Below the pieces are notes generated by a model. It saw nothing but the letters and a program-made list of their open reading frames with translations, was not told where the DNA came from and ran no database searches. This document shows positions 10,325-23,029 of a stretch of 64,000 nt of DNA, one piece after another (the first letter of the stretch is position 1; the number at the start of each line of letters is the position of its first letter). Source of the stretch: Typhlomys cinereus. Taxonomy: Eukaryota > Chordata > Mammalia > Rodentia > Platacanthomyidae. The translations under genes and the position numbers were made by a program. The stretch is taken from positions 5,067,140 to 5,131,139 of the forward strand of contig JALPQD010000125.1 in NCBI GenBank assembly GCA_023101885.1, read 5' to 3'.

Positions 10325-10800
10325 CATCTTCCTGTTGCTGAACAAATACAAGATGCAAATGCCTTAGGGGAACAAAAGGTTTATTTTTTTTGTATAGTTA
10401 TACCTAAAGCTTGCTTGCTAGTGGTTGAGTTTGCACTCAACTTTTCTGTCATTTTTCCTTCTGAGACTAGAACAGTCATTTCATAAGCATGGCAGGAAAG
10501 TTCATACAGCAAGAGATGAGGGAACTGGACACCTCATAGTTATACCTAAAGCTGAGAAAGGGTCATACGTTCTTGCTTGCCAGCATGCCGATATGCCAAA
10601 GTATGCCAAACTATTGAACTTCTCCATTTTACCCACCTGCCCAGGGAATGGTCCTACCTACCATGGGCTGGGTGTTCATATAGTAATTAGATAATTTCCC
10701 ACAGGCTTGATTGGGCTTGCCTTAACTACTAACTCTTTACAGATATTCCCAAAGACTCAACCTTCAATTGTTCATTGACAATCACAACTAATTGGCACAA
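10325..10800 (-). mobile_element. Non-autonomous DNA transposon copy (URR1-like family), antisense, split by an insertion
   Basis: It shares two blocks with the copies at 17229-17636 and 47102-47523. The outer block has gttgctgaa and cttaggggaacaaaaggttt. The inner block has ccatgggctgggtgttc and gactcaaccttcaattg. URR1 is the rodent hAT-type family I think it resembles; this is recall, not a search. A 124-bp stretch with an 18-bp flanking duplication interrupts it. Confidence 0.65.
10412..10535. other. 124-bp insertion flanked by an 18-bp direct repeat
   Basis: The sequence atagttatacctaaagct occurs at 10394-10411 and 10536-10553, bracketing the insertion like a target-site duplication. The first 58 bases of interest (10420-10477) nearly match 12407-12463, with two differences. 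No poly(A) tail or SINE head is evident. Confidence 0.7.
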
Positions 10801-11349
10801 GCCTAAGGCATAACACACTTTATGCTATGAAGTACTGGCACTAGCAAACCACCTTGTACACAGGGGAACCCTCTTAAAATAATATTTGTCAAGCATAACA
10901 ATATTGTAGAGTGGCATCCTGAAAGGTAATTCATCTTCATTCTTTTTCATTTTTATTGTCCATTCCACCCCGGATAGGTTTGCAAGAAACCAATTTACAT
11001 CAGCTTAGTTTGGCAGATCACAGTAGGATATCTTTTGGCATTTGGCATGTCTTAAAAACTAGTGGGTTTGGGGGTAACTCATGTCTGCTTTCCAAAAGGA
11101 CATTTGTAGCATTTGGAATAAGACCTTTCCATATATGTGCCTGCTGTGGCACAGTGAAGTAAAGTAAGCAAAGTAAAGCAAATAAAACTATATTGATCTG
11201 TCAAAGGCCACATGATCTATTTGTGCAATTTTCTCCCAGTTTAATCACTGCATGGATTTTCCAGGTAGCTGCTTATTTCCACATAGTCAAGAATAAAACT
11301 AGCTGGTTGGAATGCAGGTGACTATTGTGTGAATATACTCCAATGTTGA

Positions 11350-11394
<45 letters not shown>

Positions 11395-12239
11395 AGTGTT
11401 GCTATTAAAGGAAAACTCCTGGGATCTCTAGATTTGGAGAAAGTAAAAACAGTGTCTGAATTATCTCACACGCATGTTTCCTAAGGAGAGAAATCCTTGG
11501 GCTAACAATCTCACTTACTGACAGTCTGCTAATCCTTTGCTTCTACTGAGTGTCACGGAGTATGGAATCTTTGATCCCAAGAATTATGAAGACTGATGAA
11601 TGATGGATTATCTGTATGAAATACAGGTACTAGATAGGTATAGGTAGATAGGTGGGCAGGTAGATTTAATACATAGATTGGCATGCAGGTGACTAGATCA
11701 TTAGTAACCTGTGAGTTTTATGCTTTTGTTCTTTCTGGAGTAAATGAAAGCAGGGTCTGAAGGCGTGATTACTGCTATCCCCAGCAACATAAGCTTCCTT
11801 TTCCCCTTTCAAATACCAGTTTCCACTATGTGACTCAGGTTCTCTTTGAATTTTCTATCCTTTTGATTTAATTCTTTTCCTTTAGATATGCACATAGCTT
11901 ACTCCTTCCTTGATCCTGGGATATCTGATCACTCATCACCTTCTCAGAGAGCATTCCCTTCCAATGCACAGTGCCACTTCTACCCGGTTTTTCTTCCTTT
12001 AGTCTCCAGTAGAACTCCCAGGGCCTGTCGCCATGTCCACTTACTTATGTTTTCACTTTCTTTTAGCACATAAGCCTGATTTGAACAATTTAGGCTATCA
12101 TGTCCCCACTATGTCCCCCAGCCGGCAGATAGTGGGGATACAATGGACAACTGCTGCTTGAATGAAAAAATGATGATAACTGTATGATGGCAACATGAAA
12201 GACCTAGATTCTGAATTAAGGAATTTAGTTTTTGGTAGT
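10801..12239. other. Featureless except for an (AC)n microsatellite
   Basis: An (AC)n run lies at about 11350-11392 and a short gataggta-type tract at about 11635-11665. No gene or clear interspersed repeat was recognised. Confidence 0.5.
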
Positions 12240-12480
12240 TTTGTCAGTCAGCTACTGCTATGAGCATATATTGTTACAAGACAACTTTATTTCTCCTGCA
12301 TCTGCAGATCAATGGCTGGTAGTTTGTTGACTTGAGGCTTGCTCAACAGGATACTTATGCTGGTTTGAGTTGGACTCACTGTGTGTATCTGGAAACAGCT
12401 TGGCCCAGTGGTTGAGTTTGCACTCACTTTTCTGTCATGTTTCCTTCTGAGACTAGAACAGTCTGATCATTTTCTTTTCT
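12240..12480. repeat. Probable ancient interspersed repeat, family not assigned
   Basis: The opening gtcagtcagctactgctatg and the following caactttatttctcctgcat resemble old mammalian repeats. The 3' part (12407-12463) is near-identical to sequence inside the insertion at 10412-10535. Confidence 0.35.
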
Positions 12481-13259
12481 CAGGGTGGAGATGGATCTAG
12501 AGGTGAGCACCAATTTTCAGTCTGCTTCTTGCATCCAGTCTGTTACCATACCAATGGGCTGAAGAAATTCATGGTTATATCCAAAGAAAAGGGCAGAAGA
12601 AGGAGAGTAATTGTAACTGAGTTTGCTGCAGTGGATGTGACCTTGTGGTTTGGATCAATTTTGAGCTCCTGTGTACATTATTATATAGCATTTGTAATTT
12701 TCAGCATCCAGATTTATTGTTTGGATTTTTGTTAAATAGTAATTAATGAAGGTTTTGTAACATGACTATGATGTTGCTAACATGTTCTGCTCACAATATG
12801 CTTGGTAAGTAGGTCAATAACTTGTGCTATTCAGAGAGTTTGTCTTATACACAATTTATCTCCCAGCTTTTATCCTAGATACAACTAACTGCTCCCTCTG
12901 CTCCCATCCAATTTCCCTTTTGTATGAATTTAATTTATAAGACTGCTGACTTTAATTACAGATGGAGGCATGAAACTGTTCTATCAAAATGTAATTGACT
13001 GTCATAATAGTATAGCTTGGAGATTTTCTTATTTTCCTCTTCCATCTAAAAAGAGTGGACTCCAGAGATTAGAGTTAATGATGCTGGTGGTGTACTGATT
13101 GCTAGATTATTTGTTATCTTTCTTCTTACATTTGGGACTAATGTGATTATTTGAAAGCACCTGCAATTCTTTAGCAAATGTTTTATACCAAACAGGGAAA
13201 TCTGCCATCCCATATGTGTATGCGATAGTATCACAATGTTGTCTCAAAGATGGCAATGA

Positions 13260-13309
<50 letters not shown>

Positions 13310-15719
13310 TGTGTGTATGTGTGCTCTATAGTTGCAGCAGGAACCATTTTTAATATTGGGAAAATGTATAGGATTAGAACATGCCACTAACAGAATTTCT
13401 AGGTTCCATTTCCTAGGGAAAAAAATAAAATTTCATCTGCCACATCCATGAGATGAAGGCAGTGGGAAGCATTATGAGGGTACAGGTAAAAATATTTTAT
13501 CTTAAATTTGGGGACCGATAAATGTTTAATGAGTGCATACTGTATGTAACACAAAGCCACCTCATTGGTTGAGAGTTCCACTAGCTTCTATGAAGTAGAA
13601 GCTGTAAAAATGAGATTGATTATTGATGATTATCTTTTCATATTATATACAATGATGTCTGTGTGTCTTTTGTTTTTGTTTTTTCTTGCTGTAGTTTAAC
13701 ATAGTCATCCTCACTCTACAGTTGCCCTCAGCTGCTCATGGTGCCAACTATCTGCAAATGATTTGGTAATTTCTCCTTTAGTTCCACAAAATAAGAGTTT
13801 ATAAAACAAATACAAAGTAACAGGCAATTGCTTCTTCTCCCCTCTACTAAAATAACTCGTATATGATGGGGATTAGAGTGGTCATTTCAAGAAAGAGTGC
13901 CATGCTGGCTGTCAGTCAGCTAGAATTAGAGATTCCCTTTCACCCAGGCTTTCAGCATAATTTTTCTTCCAAAAGCTTCATTCTCTTCTATCGGGAAAAG
14001 GCAGCTGCCATAGTGTACTCAAAGACTTGGTGGTTTATCCTGACATATGTTCTCTCCTCATCTAATTTCCATCCCATATGAGTCACCAGACCATTCTTCT
14101 CATGCTAGTTATTTAAAGACTATAGTTGTCACTTGACACCTCCACCATCTTTTAACACTTTGGGAATCTTTGCTAGGTTTTTTGTCTCCAAGCAGGAAAT
14201 AAAGGGTGATAGAAAACATGAGAACTTCCTGTCAAGGAAGTTTTGGAAATGACATTCACCACTGCTGATCATGTTACTAGTTGAGTCAGACTGCAGTTTG
14301 AAGGTACTGTCCATCTTGGTGGGGAAATCACCGTGACTGGAGCTTAAGGCAGCTGATCACACGACATCTAGAAATGGAAGGTAAGCAGAGAGTGATAAAC
14401 ATGTGCTTGAGTTGACTGACAATTTCTTCCTAGTTTTATATGACTCATAGAATAAAAGTAATCAGATGCTCATAAATTAATTAAGTACTCCCAACCCAGT
14501 GAAGGTATCAAATTTGAGAAGTATAGAGTAAGTGTATTTTCTTCCTATTTTTTGATAGCAACATTCAAAATGGTGTGCTTATTAAATAAGCTTTATGATA
14601 AACATGTTTTTTGCTTCACTCATGGACGGACCTATACAAATTGTGATTAAAATTATAAAGAGCTTTCTTCACTAGTCAGCCCCCTGTGATTTTTTTTTCA
14701 AGATGAAACTAGGTACCTTTTGAAGATTCCATCACCTTATACCTGTGGCATTTCACATAATGACTCTGTAAAGACAGTCTGACACATGCTCATTACCAAG
14801 TTATATAGGTTGCTTATTTAAGGAGTGGAAATTACTTGTGAATGAACTCTGCAAGGCTGAGGGGATGATTGAGGATGAGCTAATCAGTCATCCTTGTTAG
14901 AGGTGCTCTGGGTGTGGGAGGCCTTGGCAGGTGATTGGTTTTAGTCTGACTTGCAGCTGCTGTCATCATTGCCACATATGATTGATGTGTCTGACTCAAC
15001 CAAGTTTAGTCCATCTCTAATGTTGATGGCCGGCTTGAGGACACAGAATTATTGATAAGCAAGCAGTACCCCTGCCATTAGATCTAAGGCATTATTTCCA
15101 AACCTTTGACCCCATAGCATAGCAACATTGCTAAAAGTAATTGAAGCAACACTGTTAAAGTAAATTTTCTTTGTGGGCAGTTTTGAGGCAAACCTCATAT
15201 TGGAAATTTAAAAATGTAGTAAATTATGCTATGAATTTTCTCTAGAAGAATCATATCCAGCCTTCACTGTGGTATCATGTCAATATGTTTTTGTAGAGAA
15301 TAGATTTCTTTATTGTTATCCCACTCTTAGCTGCAATTGTTTTAAGGAACAAGCTGCCATCTTTGTTATCTTCATCATGCTTTGTTTCCAAGAATATTAG
15401 ACTCGAGTGGACTATTGATATCACCTAGTCCAATATTATGCATTCTTTCTGCCTCCCTCTTCCATAATGTTCCCTGAGCCTTGGCAGGGGTGATATAGAT
15501 ATTCCATTTGGGCCAAGCTTATTGTTGATACTTTGATCCATTACAAGGTTATATAGAAACTATCACCCATCCTATAAGAAACTTCTCTGAGGAGAGAATG
15601 TGTGATTAGGGGTAGTAGAAGACAGCATGATCATTTAGCTATACACTAGTAGTAGGACTTTTAGGATCTATATGATCTGTAGCTTGCAAGTCTCACAACT
15701 TGGTAAGACTGTTGTTGAC
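12481..15719. other. Long featureless interval with one (TG)n microsatellite
   Basis: A (TG)n run with tatg interruptions lies at about 13258-13322. Elsewhere the sequence is AT-rich with only short chance frames. I recognise no gene, LTR or SINE. Confidence 0.5.
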
Positions 15720-16640
15720 TTTTCTCCCACAGCCACCTGCAGAGCCTATACTTGTGTCTTGAATTGTTTTCTCTACCTTTTAGCCATTCCCATATTTCAG
15801 ATTTTACATTAAGGTCTTTTATTATTTTGAATCAAGCTTCTGAAGGATGAGAGATATTGGTTTGGTTTTATTCTTCTATGGCTGAATATTCAGGTTTCCC
15901 AGTACTTTGCTAAAGAAGCTATCTTCAATGTATATTTTTGACATGGTATCAAAAATTAAGATATCTGTAGTCTTTGGGTTTATTTCTGGTCCTCTCCTCC
16001 GTCCTTTGGAATTCATGACTATTTTGGTGGCTGATATTTTTCTATGGCTCTGTACTACAATTTAAAATGTTGTGATGTGTTAAAATAGGATGTTTTATTG
16101 TTTATTTTTTCTGCTAAGGATTGCCTTGAATAGTCATTTTGTCTTCTGTGCTTTTTTTTTTAAAAATGTTTTTCTTTTAATTATTAACATGCGTTATGTG
16201 AATGACAGACATACATGTAGGAACATGTGACATGGCATGTATACAGAGGTCGGAGGACAACTTTGTGAAGTTGGTTCTTTCCTTATACCTTTATGTGGGT
16301 TCATCAGGCTTTTGTGGCAATAACTTTTACTCACTGAGCCATCTCACTAATTCTCTTTTGTGTTTTGAACTTCAGGATTTTATTTTCTAGTTCTGTGAAG
16401 AATATTATTATGAAATTGGACTTTTGTCATGAAGAGATGGTGAAATTTGTCAAAAACCTCTTCTGCATCTTTGAAGATGAACATTGATTTTTGTTCTTAA
16501 GTTTATTTAATTTGCTGAGTTAACACTTATTGATTTGCATATGTTGAATCAATCCCTGGAATGAAGCCAACTTGGTTGTGGTATATATTCTTGAATTCCA
16601 CTTACTGGAATTTTATTTAGATTTTACTTTTCATCTATGC
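15720..16640 (-). mobile_element. Decayed old L1 (ORF2 region), antisense
   Basis: Several blocks match the antisense of L1 ORF2. Examples are cttctgcatctttgaagatg, gatttgcatatgttgaatca and ctggaatgaagccaacttgg. The first two fall around RT motif A and the third upstream of it. No frame survives. A SINE interrupts it. Confidence 0.7.
16150..16356 (-). mobile_element. B3-like tRNA-derived SINE inside old L1
   Basis: On the plus strand it reads poly-T, then tacagaggtcggaggacaac, then gttggttctttcc, ending at cactgagccatctcac, the reversed A box. This is the layout of rodent B2/B3 SINEs. Confidence 0.7.
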
Positions 16641-16714
16641 TTATTGTGGAAATGGATCTACAGGTTTCCTTTTTTCCCCACTTTTCCTCTGTAAGTGCCT
16701 GCAGGCTATATTGA

Positions 16715-16830
16715 TGTGCATATAGATGCTCATATGCGTGAAAGTACATGCGAAGGGCCAAGATTGATACTGGACATGGTCATCCATCACTTTTCTACCT
16801 TGTTCTTTTGAGATAGGTCTCTCAGGTATA
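16715..16830 (-). mobile_element. B4-like SINE relic
   Basis: It contains a tgcatatagatg...gaagggccaagattgata...ttttgagataggtctctca order. That resembles the reversed fusion of tRNA-type and B1-type sequence seen in B4 elements. Confidence 0.4.
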
Positions 16831-17228
16831 TAAGGATTTTTCTTTCATTCACTGTCATTTTATTTCTGGTTTTGGTATTAGGAAAAGATTGGCTCTGTAA
16901 AATCAATTAAGAATCATAAATCATAAGCACAGTAAAGAAGAGAAAAAATGTTGGGGTAGCTTTCTTTCTGGGGTCTTACAAATTGGATTCTGCTGGTTAT
17001 ATGAATGTAGAAGCGTAGGAATCATCTGGACCTGTGGAACTTACCTTCTCTATGATTTATACTGTTGTGGAGTCCACATTGAACAGTTGTTTATTGTCCA
17101 CTAGAGCTGTCTTTACAGAGGTAGTTTTCATTCTTTACAGATAAGAGGCTTTACTTAGCTTTGCACTTCATGGAATGGATAAGTTCTCTTGCAATCCCAA
17201 ATTTCCCCAGGCTGTATGTTTTAAGAGG
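16831..17228. other. No recognisable feature
   Basis: AT-rich sequence without a supported gene or repeat. Confidence 0.5.
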
Positions 17229-17636
17229 TGTCATAGTTAGGCACAGATGTCAACTTGACAGTTGAGGGTTTGAGCTCTGGGCACATTTGTGGAGAGTTAA
17301 TGGTTGAGTTGGGCCCAGAGCAAACCTGAAGGAGGGTTCAGATTATGGTGGGTGGGATTAGGCCCTGGAATAAATCACAGAAAACTGGTTGAGAGAGTTG
17401 GCATCCTTTTGTACACTTGCTGGTCTGGAAAGTAAAGATCGTCTCTCTCTCTCAGCCATTATGTGGTGATGGTGTGGCCAGTTCCCTCGGCCCTGGTGTT
17501 GGTGCATGCTCTCCTGTCAAGTTGAACAAAGAACTGTAACCAGTAATTGTAAGAGAAAATAAATCCCTTGTTCCCTTAAGCTGTTTGATGGTGATTTATC
17601 AGCAACCATGCAGGCAAACTGCTACAGGTGGCTAAT
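17229..17636 (+). mobile_element. Non-autonomous DNA transposon copy (URR1-like family)
   Basis: The left end is tgtcatagtt and the right end is aactgctaca. Their first ten bases are imperfect inverted complements of each other. Internal landmarks are atgtcaacttgacag, attatggtgggtgggatt, ctggtctggaaagtaaag and aaataaatcccttgttccc. All recur, reversed, at 47102-47523. No transposase frame is present. Confidence 0.75.
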
Positions 17637-19823
17637 GTTTGAGCTGGTGAATGTCTCGAGTGCTGGAAGCAACCACAGTTGAAATCAGCACAGGCAGAGG
17701 ACTTGTTATACTTTCAAGGTCTTCTGAGTTTTAATCACCATGCAGCTCTGAGGATCTACAGCAATGAACGATAGATAGGTAACTCCATAGGTCTGATGAG
17801 GATTGACCACTGACTCTATCATTTAACTTTGTCTTGGAGCAATCACATTCTGGGGTTTTTCTCAGTTCTAGAATCTGCTCTCAGCCACAGAGGCAGGTCT
17901 ATGTTTACCTATGTACTCCCTAGCATTAGCTAAGCCTCCTGCCGTCTTCACCCTTTTGTTTACCAGTGTATGACCTCTTGCTCTCCACATTCCCTCTGAC
18001 CCTTCCCTCATTAAATGGCTGTGACAGGCCAAACTGAAGGCCTTAAGCTGTGAATACTCCTAGATCTCTGGGCTCTAGGGTAGCTCAGTTTTAATGGCAG
18101 ATTCTCTCTCAAGGAGCACCTGGCCACTGTTCTTAGAGCCATATAGATGACAAAATAGGATTTCTCATCATTACTGACCTGTCTGCCAGAAGAAATATTA
18201 TCTCTCCAGGTTGACTCAACGGTTCACTGTGTCCTTCAGAACCCAAGTTGCTAAAGCACTTAACTCTGAAGTCGAATCTTATCAGCCTTGTATGGGCTTT
18301 CACATAGTTAGAACCTTGGGATCAGGCACCCAGCTGTGAGCACAGCATATAAGGTCTAAGACAGTGCCTGTGTTCTCCATTTTGGTCCTTGGACTGTGTG
18401 CTGAGAGTTATTTGTTGCTCTCCCTTCATCCAAAACGGATCTAAGATCTCTCTCTCTCTCTCTCTCTGTCTCTCTGACTTGCAGGGAATAGCAGTGGTGA
18501 AAGAGAGAAGATCAAAGTCTTCATTTAGTGCCACTCACCTACCCACCATGTAGCTGTCATCCATCCAGAGGGACACAAAAAAAAAAAAACTGAGAAGAGA
18601 AGAGGCATTTCATGTGGACTTCTTTCATTTACTCCCAAAGAAGGGATAAGACAGAGGAGGAATGATAGATAAACTTTTCTTTTTCCTAAGAAGAGAATAA
18701 ATACAATGAGCTTGTAGACTTGAGTTAACATAAAAAGATAAGATCTGGAGACTGAATCTCTAGAAAAGGGTCTTCACCAGTGATAAGTACTGGGCACTTG
18801 AGCCTCCAGTGCTTATATGACTCATAGCATGAGGCCATCTGTCCTGTGCTCAGAAGAAGGTCCTTACATCCCTTCGTGGTTGTTGTGTTATGGAGAAAAC
18901 TGAGGTTTTCTTCTAAGTTCTTAATCTCATTCATAAAATAATCTAAAATGGTATCAGAAGGAAGCTAGGGGGCTATTTTATTAGAGTTTAAAGAAAAAAA
19001 AAAAACAGGGCAGGAAGGATCTAAATCTTGGCAGCTGCTGCGAGGTAGGAGAGGGCAACGATGAAATAGAATCACTCATGAAAACCCACAACTGGATTCG
19101 ATGCTCATGAAGGTACATTGCTTGCCTAGTTGAGAGGCTCCACTTTCGTCATCAGGAGGATGAGTATCTGTGAGATTATCAGCTTAGATTCCCATTGGGT
19201 GAAACTAATGCTTGCCAGACAAACAATTTCACTCTGCTTATATTTGCAACAGCAGGATATAGTTTTAAGTCTAATCAGTTTAGTGCTTCCTAAAGAACAA
19301 TTTGTTTTAGTGCAGTTAGATTTTCCTTGTGTATCCACAAAGGAATACATGCTTTGGCTGCTTCTCAGGGAGGTAAGACCTGAGAGGTTAGTAACAAAAT
19401 GAGTCCCTTCACCTTTGCCAGTGTTCTTTGATGTTTCTGTCTTCTGCTTCTTCCTGTTCCTGGCTGGCTAGACCAGTTGCAAAATTTGCTGGCTAACTTT
19501 GCTTTCCATGTGTGACACTATCCTTTTACCACCTCAGCTTTCATGTTACTGCCCTCAAATGTCCATCTTAATTTGGGAAAGTCCATTGTGCTAGTATCCT
19601 GCTATAAATTCCAGTTCATTTTATATTTCCCAGGCTTATGTACAACATAACCCTTAACTGCATTGTGATCTAAGACAGGGTCAACAATTTCTTGTATAAA
19701 AAAATCAGATGGCAAATATCTTAGGCTTTGCAAGGCACATATGATCTCTGTGGCATATTTTTTATTTATTTTTTAGGAATGATAAAATTATCCTGAAAAG
19801 GGGGAGACACTTGGTCCACTGGA

Positions 19824-19825
<2 letters not shown>
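17637..19825. other. Featureless interval with a short (CT)n tract
   Basis: A (CT)n run lies at about 18447-18470 and short A-runs at 18578 and 18993. Open frames up to 98 aa show no recognisable motif. I see no interspersed repeat I can name. Confidence 0.5.

Positions 19826-19861
<36 letters not shown>
19826..19861. repeat. (TG)n microsatellite
   Basis: Uninterrupted TG repeats ending in tgtatg. Confidence 0.97.
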
Positions 19862-19865
<4 letters not shown>

Positions 19866-20245
19866 CTTTTTGTCTTCTGAGAGATCGTGTGGCGATAATA
19901 AAAATTCTTATTTTCAGTACCTGCCTGGGAGACATCAAAGCTAAAAATGGAGTTTCACTGTAATTTTTAAAAGCACTGTAAGGTCTAAAAATTTCATGAG
20001 ACTTTAACCAACTATAGCAGACCTTTGTAGGACTTAATGGAGAATTCATGTTTGGCCAATGAACAGTGGGATTTGTTCTGATCAGCTGTGAGAAGCTGGA
20101 GGACTTGTTCCATGTTGCTCAGTGTTAGTATTCACACCTTCCTTCCTGGAAACTCCTGAAGTCCTCCCAACCACAGGTGAGCTAGTGAATTTTGGCATGG
20201 GTATATGGTCCTTTGCCTGGTATATTCTCCTATACTGTTCTTAAT

Positions 20246-20478
20246 AGTTCACTTTTTTATTATTTATTTTTTCCACTCATACAAACTTGATAGGTACCCC
20301 ATTCCCTTCCCTCCCTCCACCCCTCCCTGGATCCCTTCGCTCCCTCCCCCCTTTCCCCTTTCTTTGCCCCTCCCTTCCTTTCTCCCAATGCCCCCCCCTC
20401 CCCATTCCTGGAGCATCCTTTAGTGTGCATGTCAAACTTCCCTCTGGATCCTCTTCTCTGATGAGAGTTCACCTTTTT
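20246..20478 (-). mobile_element. 5'-truncated L1 3' end, antisense
   Basis: Antisense poly(A) (T-run near 20251-20272), ccactcatacaaacttgata, a pyrimidine-rich tract (the L1 3' UTR polypurine tract reversed), then gtgcatgtcaaacttccctc. This matches the 3' end of copy B. The flanks agttcacttttt (from 20246) and agttcacctttt (from 20466) are a near-perfect target-site duplication. Confidence 0.9.
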
Positions 20479-20571
20479 TTTTTAAATTTGTTTTTGACAA
20501 TTACCTATGTAAGAGAGTCACATAATATTTGGCAAGTAGGCACATTCTTTTGTATGTTTGGCAAAGTAAGT

Positions 20572-20936
20572 GTCATAGTTTGAATATGAAGTTCCCCTCC
20601 ACCTAGACTCATGTACTTAATGAATGGTTCTCAGCTGATGGTGCTGTTTGAAAAGGATTTGGAACTTTTAGGAGGTAGAGACTTCCTGGACTGGCAGTGG
20701 GCCTTGAGGTTTTGATAACCTGATTCTACTTTCTCTCCTTTTGTCTCTCTGCACTTGATGGATGCTGTACTGTCAACCAACCTCCTGCTTTGGCTACCAT
20801 ATCTGCCACTGTGTATTCCCATCATGAGGGACTCCCATACCTGCAGGAACCATCAGCCAGAATAATAAACCTTTTCTTTCTTAGGTTATTTGGGTTAGAG
20901 TATTTGACACAGCAATAGAGGAGGAACTGCAACAGA
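20572..20936 (+). mobile_element. Non-autonomous DNA-transposon-like repeat
   Basis: The ends tgtcatagttt and gaactgcaaca are inverted complements over about 10 bp, like the 17229 and 47102 elements. The interior differs: cagctgatggtgctgtttg, cttttaggaggtagagactt and aataataaaccttttct. It may be a sister family sharing termini. No coding frame. Confidence 0.6.
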
Positions 20937-21279
20937 CAATAGCAATAAAAAGTAGGGTGTTGCTATTTGACTGGAGAGAAGGTTTTTTACAGTGTGTGAA
21001 ATTATGCTTGTAGAAAAAAAGAAAGCTGGTCACCATGGGAAAATAGAGATGAGCAGATGAGGATGTCCTAGTCACGTGTGAAGTACTACTATTTGGTCTC
21101 CTTCTTAAATAAAATTCAGCAATTATTTGTCAGAAAAAATATTGTTGTTTTTGGAATTGGCAAAAGTGATTACAGAATGTTCTGAAAATGGTAGAAAGTT
21201 GATGATTGAGATGATTTTTTTCAAAAAATGAATATCAATTATCTTCCAACAAATGAATGGATGTTGATTGAGTTTTGTA
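20937..21279. other. No recognisable feature
   Basis: AT-rich sequence. I see no gene or clear repeat. Confidence 0.45.
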
Positions 21280-21976
21280 TCTTAGTTCATTTAAGTATTC
21301 ATATTTTCCCAGATATATTTGCATTCTCCGATGCACCAGTTTGTAATATCTTAATAATTCTCTCATAATTTATTTAGTTAATTTTAATTTATTTGAATTT
21401 TATTTTATTTTAATTAATTTTATTTAAAATAAAATATTTGCTGTATAATAATCCATACTTGGATGATATTCATGAATAGTGCGAAAATTATTTTTTAACA
21501 ATATTAAGATGCCATAATGTTTCATTATAACATGCAAATGTAAATTTTTGTGGCACATTTACATTCAAATATACAGTAGCACACTACGCATTAACATTAA
21601 TCTTTTATCTTGCTGTGTATATAACCAAATATAATTATTTAATTATCAATACAACTGAATCCAGTGGAAGTGAATTTTTATTTGTCTATGCATTTGTGTG
21701 TAACAGTGCTGTATAAAAGATGTGACAAGTAATTTGCTAGTTTCCTTAGTGATCTCTGTGACTCAGTACATGTCAGATAGGTTCTTCCCATAGTTATTCA
21801 GGAATTAATTAGATCTAACTTGTAGCTATGAATAAATTGATCAAATGGATAGAATGTCATTCAATCATTACAGAAAGGACATTTTTTATTATTACACAAC
21901 TGTGTCAAGTGTAAACTTTGAAAATATTTCCTCCCATTTTATAAGTTGTGTCTTCACCTTCTTGGCCATATATAGT
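21280..21976 (-). mobile_element. Decayed old L1-like sequence, antisense
   Basis: Late ORF2-type antisense blocks are visible, for example aaaatatttcctcccatttt followed by ttgtgtcttcaccttcttgg. Decay is heavy and the left boundary is uncertain. L1 copy B inserted into its right end. Confidence 0.5.
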
Positions 21977-23029
21977 TCCATGTCATTTTCTTTTTTTTTA
22001 TTTTTCTGCTCATACAAACATAATAGGTACCCCTGTCTCCTCCCTCCCTTCACCCCTCCTTGAACCTCCCTGCTCCCTCCCTCCTTTTTCCCTTCCTTTC
22101 CCCCCTCCCTCCCTTTCTCCCAGTGCCCCTCCCCCCATCTCTGAAGCATCCTTTAATGTGTATATCAAACTTTCCTCTGGGTTCTCCTCTTTGATGAGGT
22201 ATAAGGACTTAGTGGCATTTCCTAGACCTCTTTCTTGTGTTCCCCTTAAGTATAGGAACACTATTGTGACTGTTAATCCCTTGCTTCTAAGGATCCTAAT
22301 GCCTTTAGTCCATGCTAGATTTTGAGAGGTCAATGATATGTTGGTCATTGCACAGATCATGCAGAGTCCTATTATAATTGCTTCGGTCCTAACTTGTGCA
22401 GAGTATCTTGCATATCATGATTCCTCCCATCCTTGTGCTCTTAAAATCTTACCACCTCATCTTCCGCAAATTTCCCTGAACTTCAGGATGGGGAGAGATT
22501 AGGCAGGCCTGATTCCAGGTGGTTGATATAGAGTCTCGGATGTTCTGAATTATCGTTTGTTGATTTTTTTTCAGTTTTGCTATTCCTGCAATGCCCTTGG
22601 CTTCATCCTGATGGGTATTGGATATCACCCCCTGGCCAGAGATAAAAACCTGTTAAATTAGAGTCTTATTATACGGATAGATTCAAAAGTAGATAGAATA
22701 AGAGGAGACGGTGGTGAGGGGTGGGTCAGTCTCTCATTGCAAAATGGTTACCTTCTATCTGCCAGACTGTATGCGCTCCCTTTCTGATAAGATCATACCC
22801 CATCAGTTGCACGTGACCAGGAAGAACAGTCTGTGAGCTTAACCAGATGTCTCATTACTTACTTGCAGTACTTGATGGTGGCCTATTATCTCTGCTGTAG
22901 CATGATCCCCTCTCTCCTTATTTCTGGTGGGGACCTCTTCCCCTTCTCTCCTGTTTATAATCTTTGCAATTACTGTAGGTATTACAGAGATTTGTCTTTG
23001 AATGTGTCTCTAAGTGGGTTTGATACTAA

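Noticed and set aside
20287..20472. Proline-rich or glycine-rich small proteins in C-rich tracts (also 21948, 30625, 46277, 49738, 55034)
   Set aside because: All sit in the reversed polypurine tract of L1 3' UTRs and are composition artefacts.
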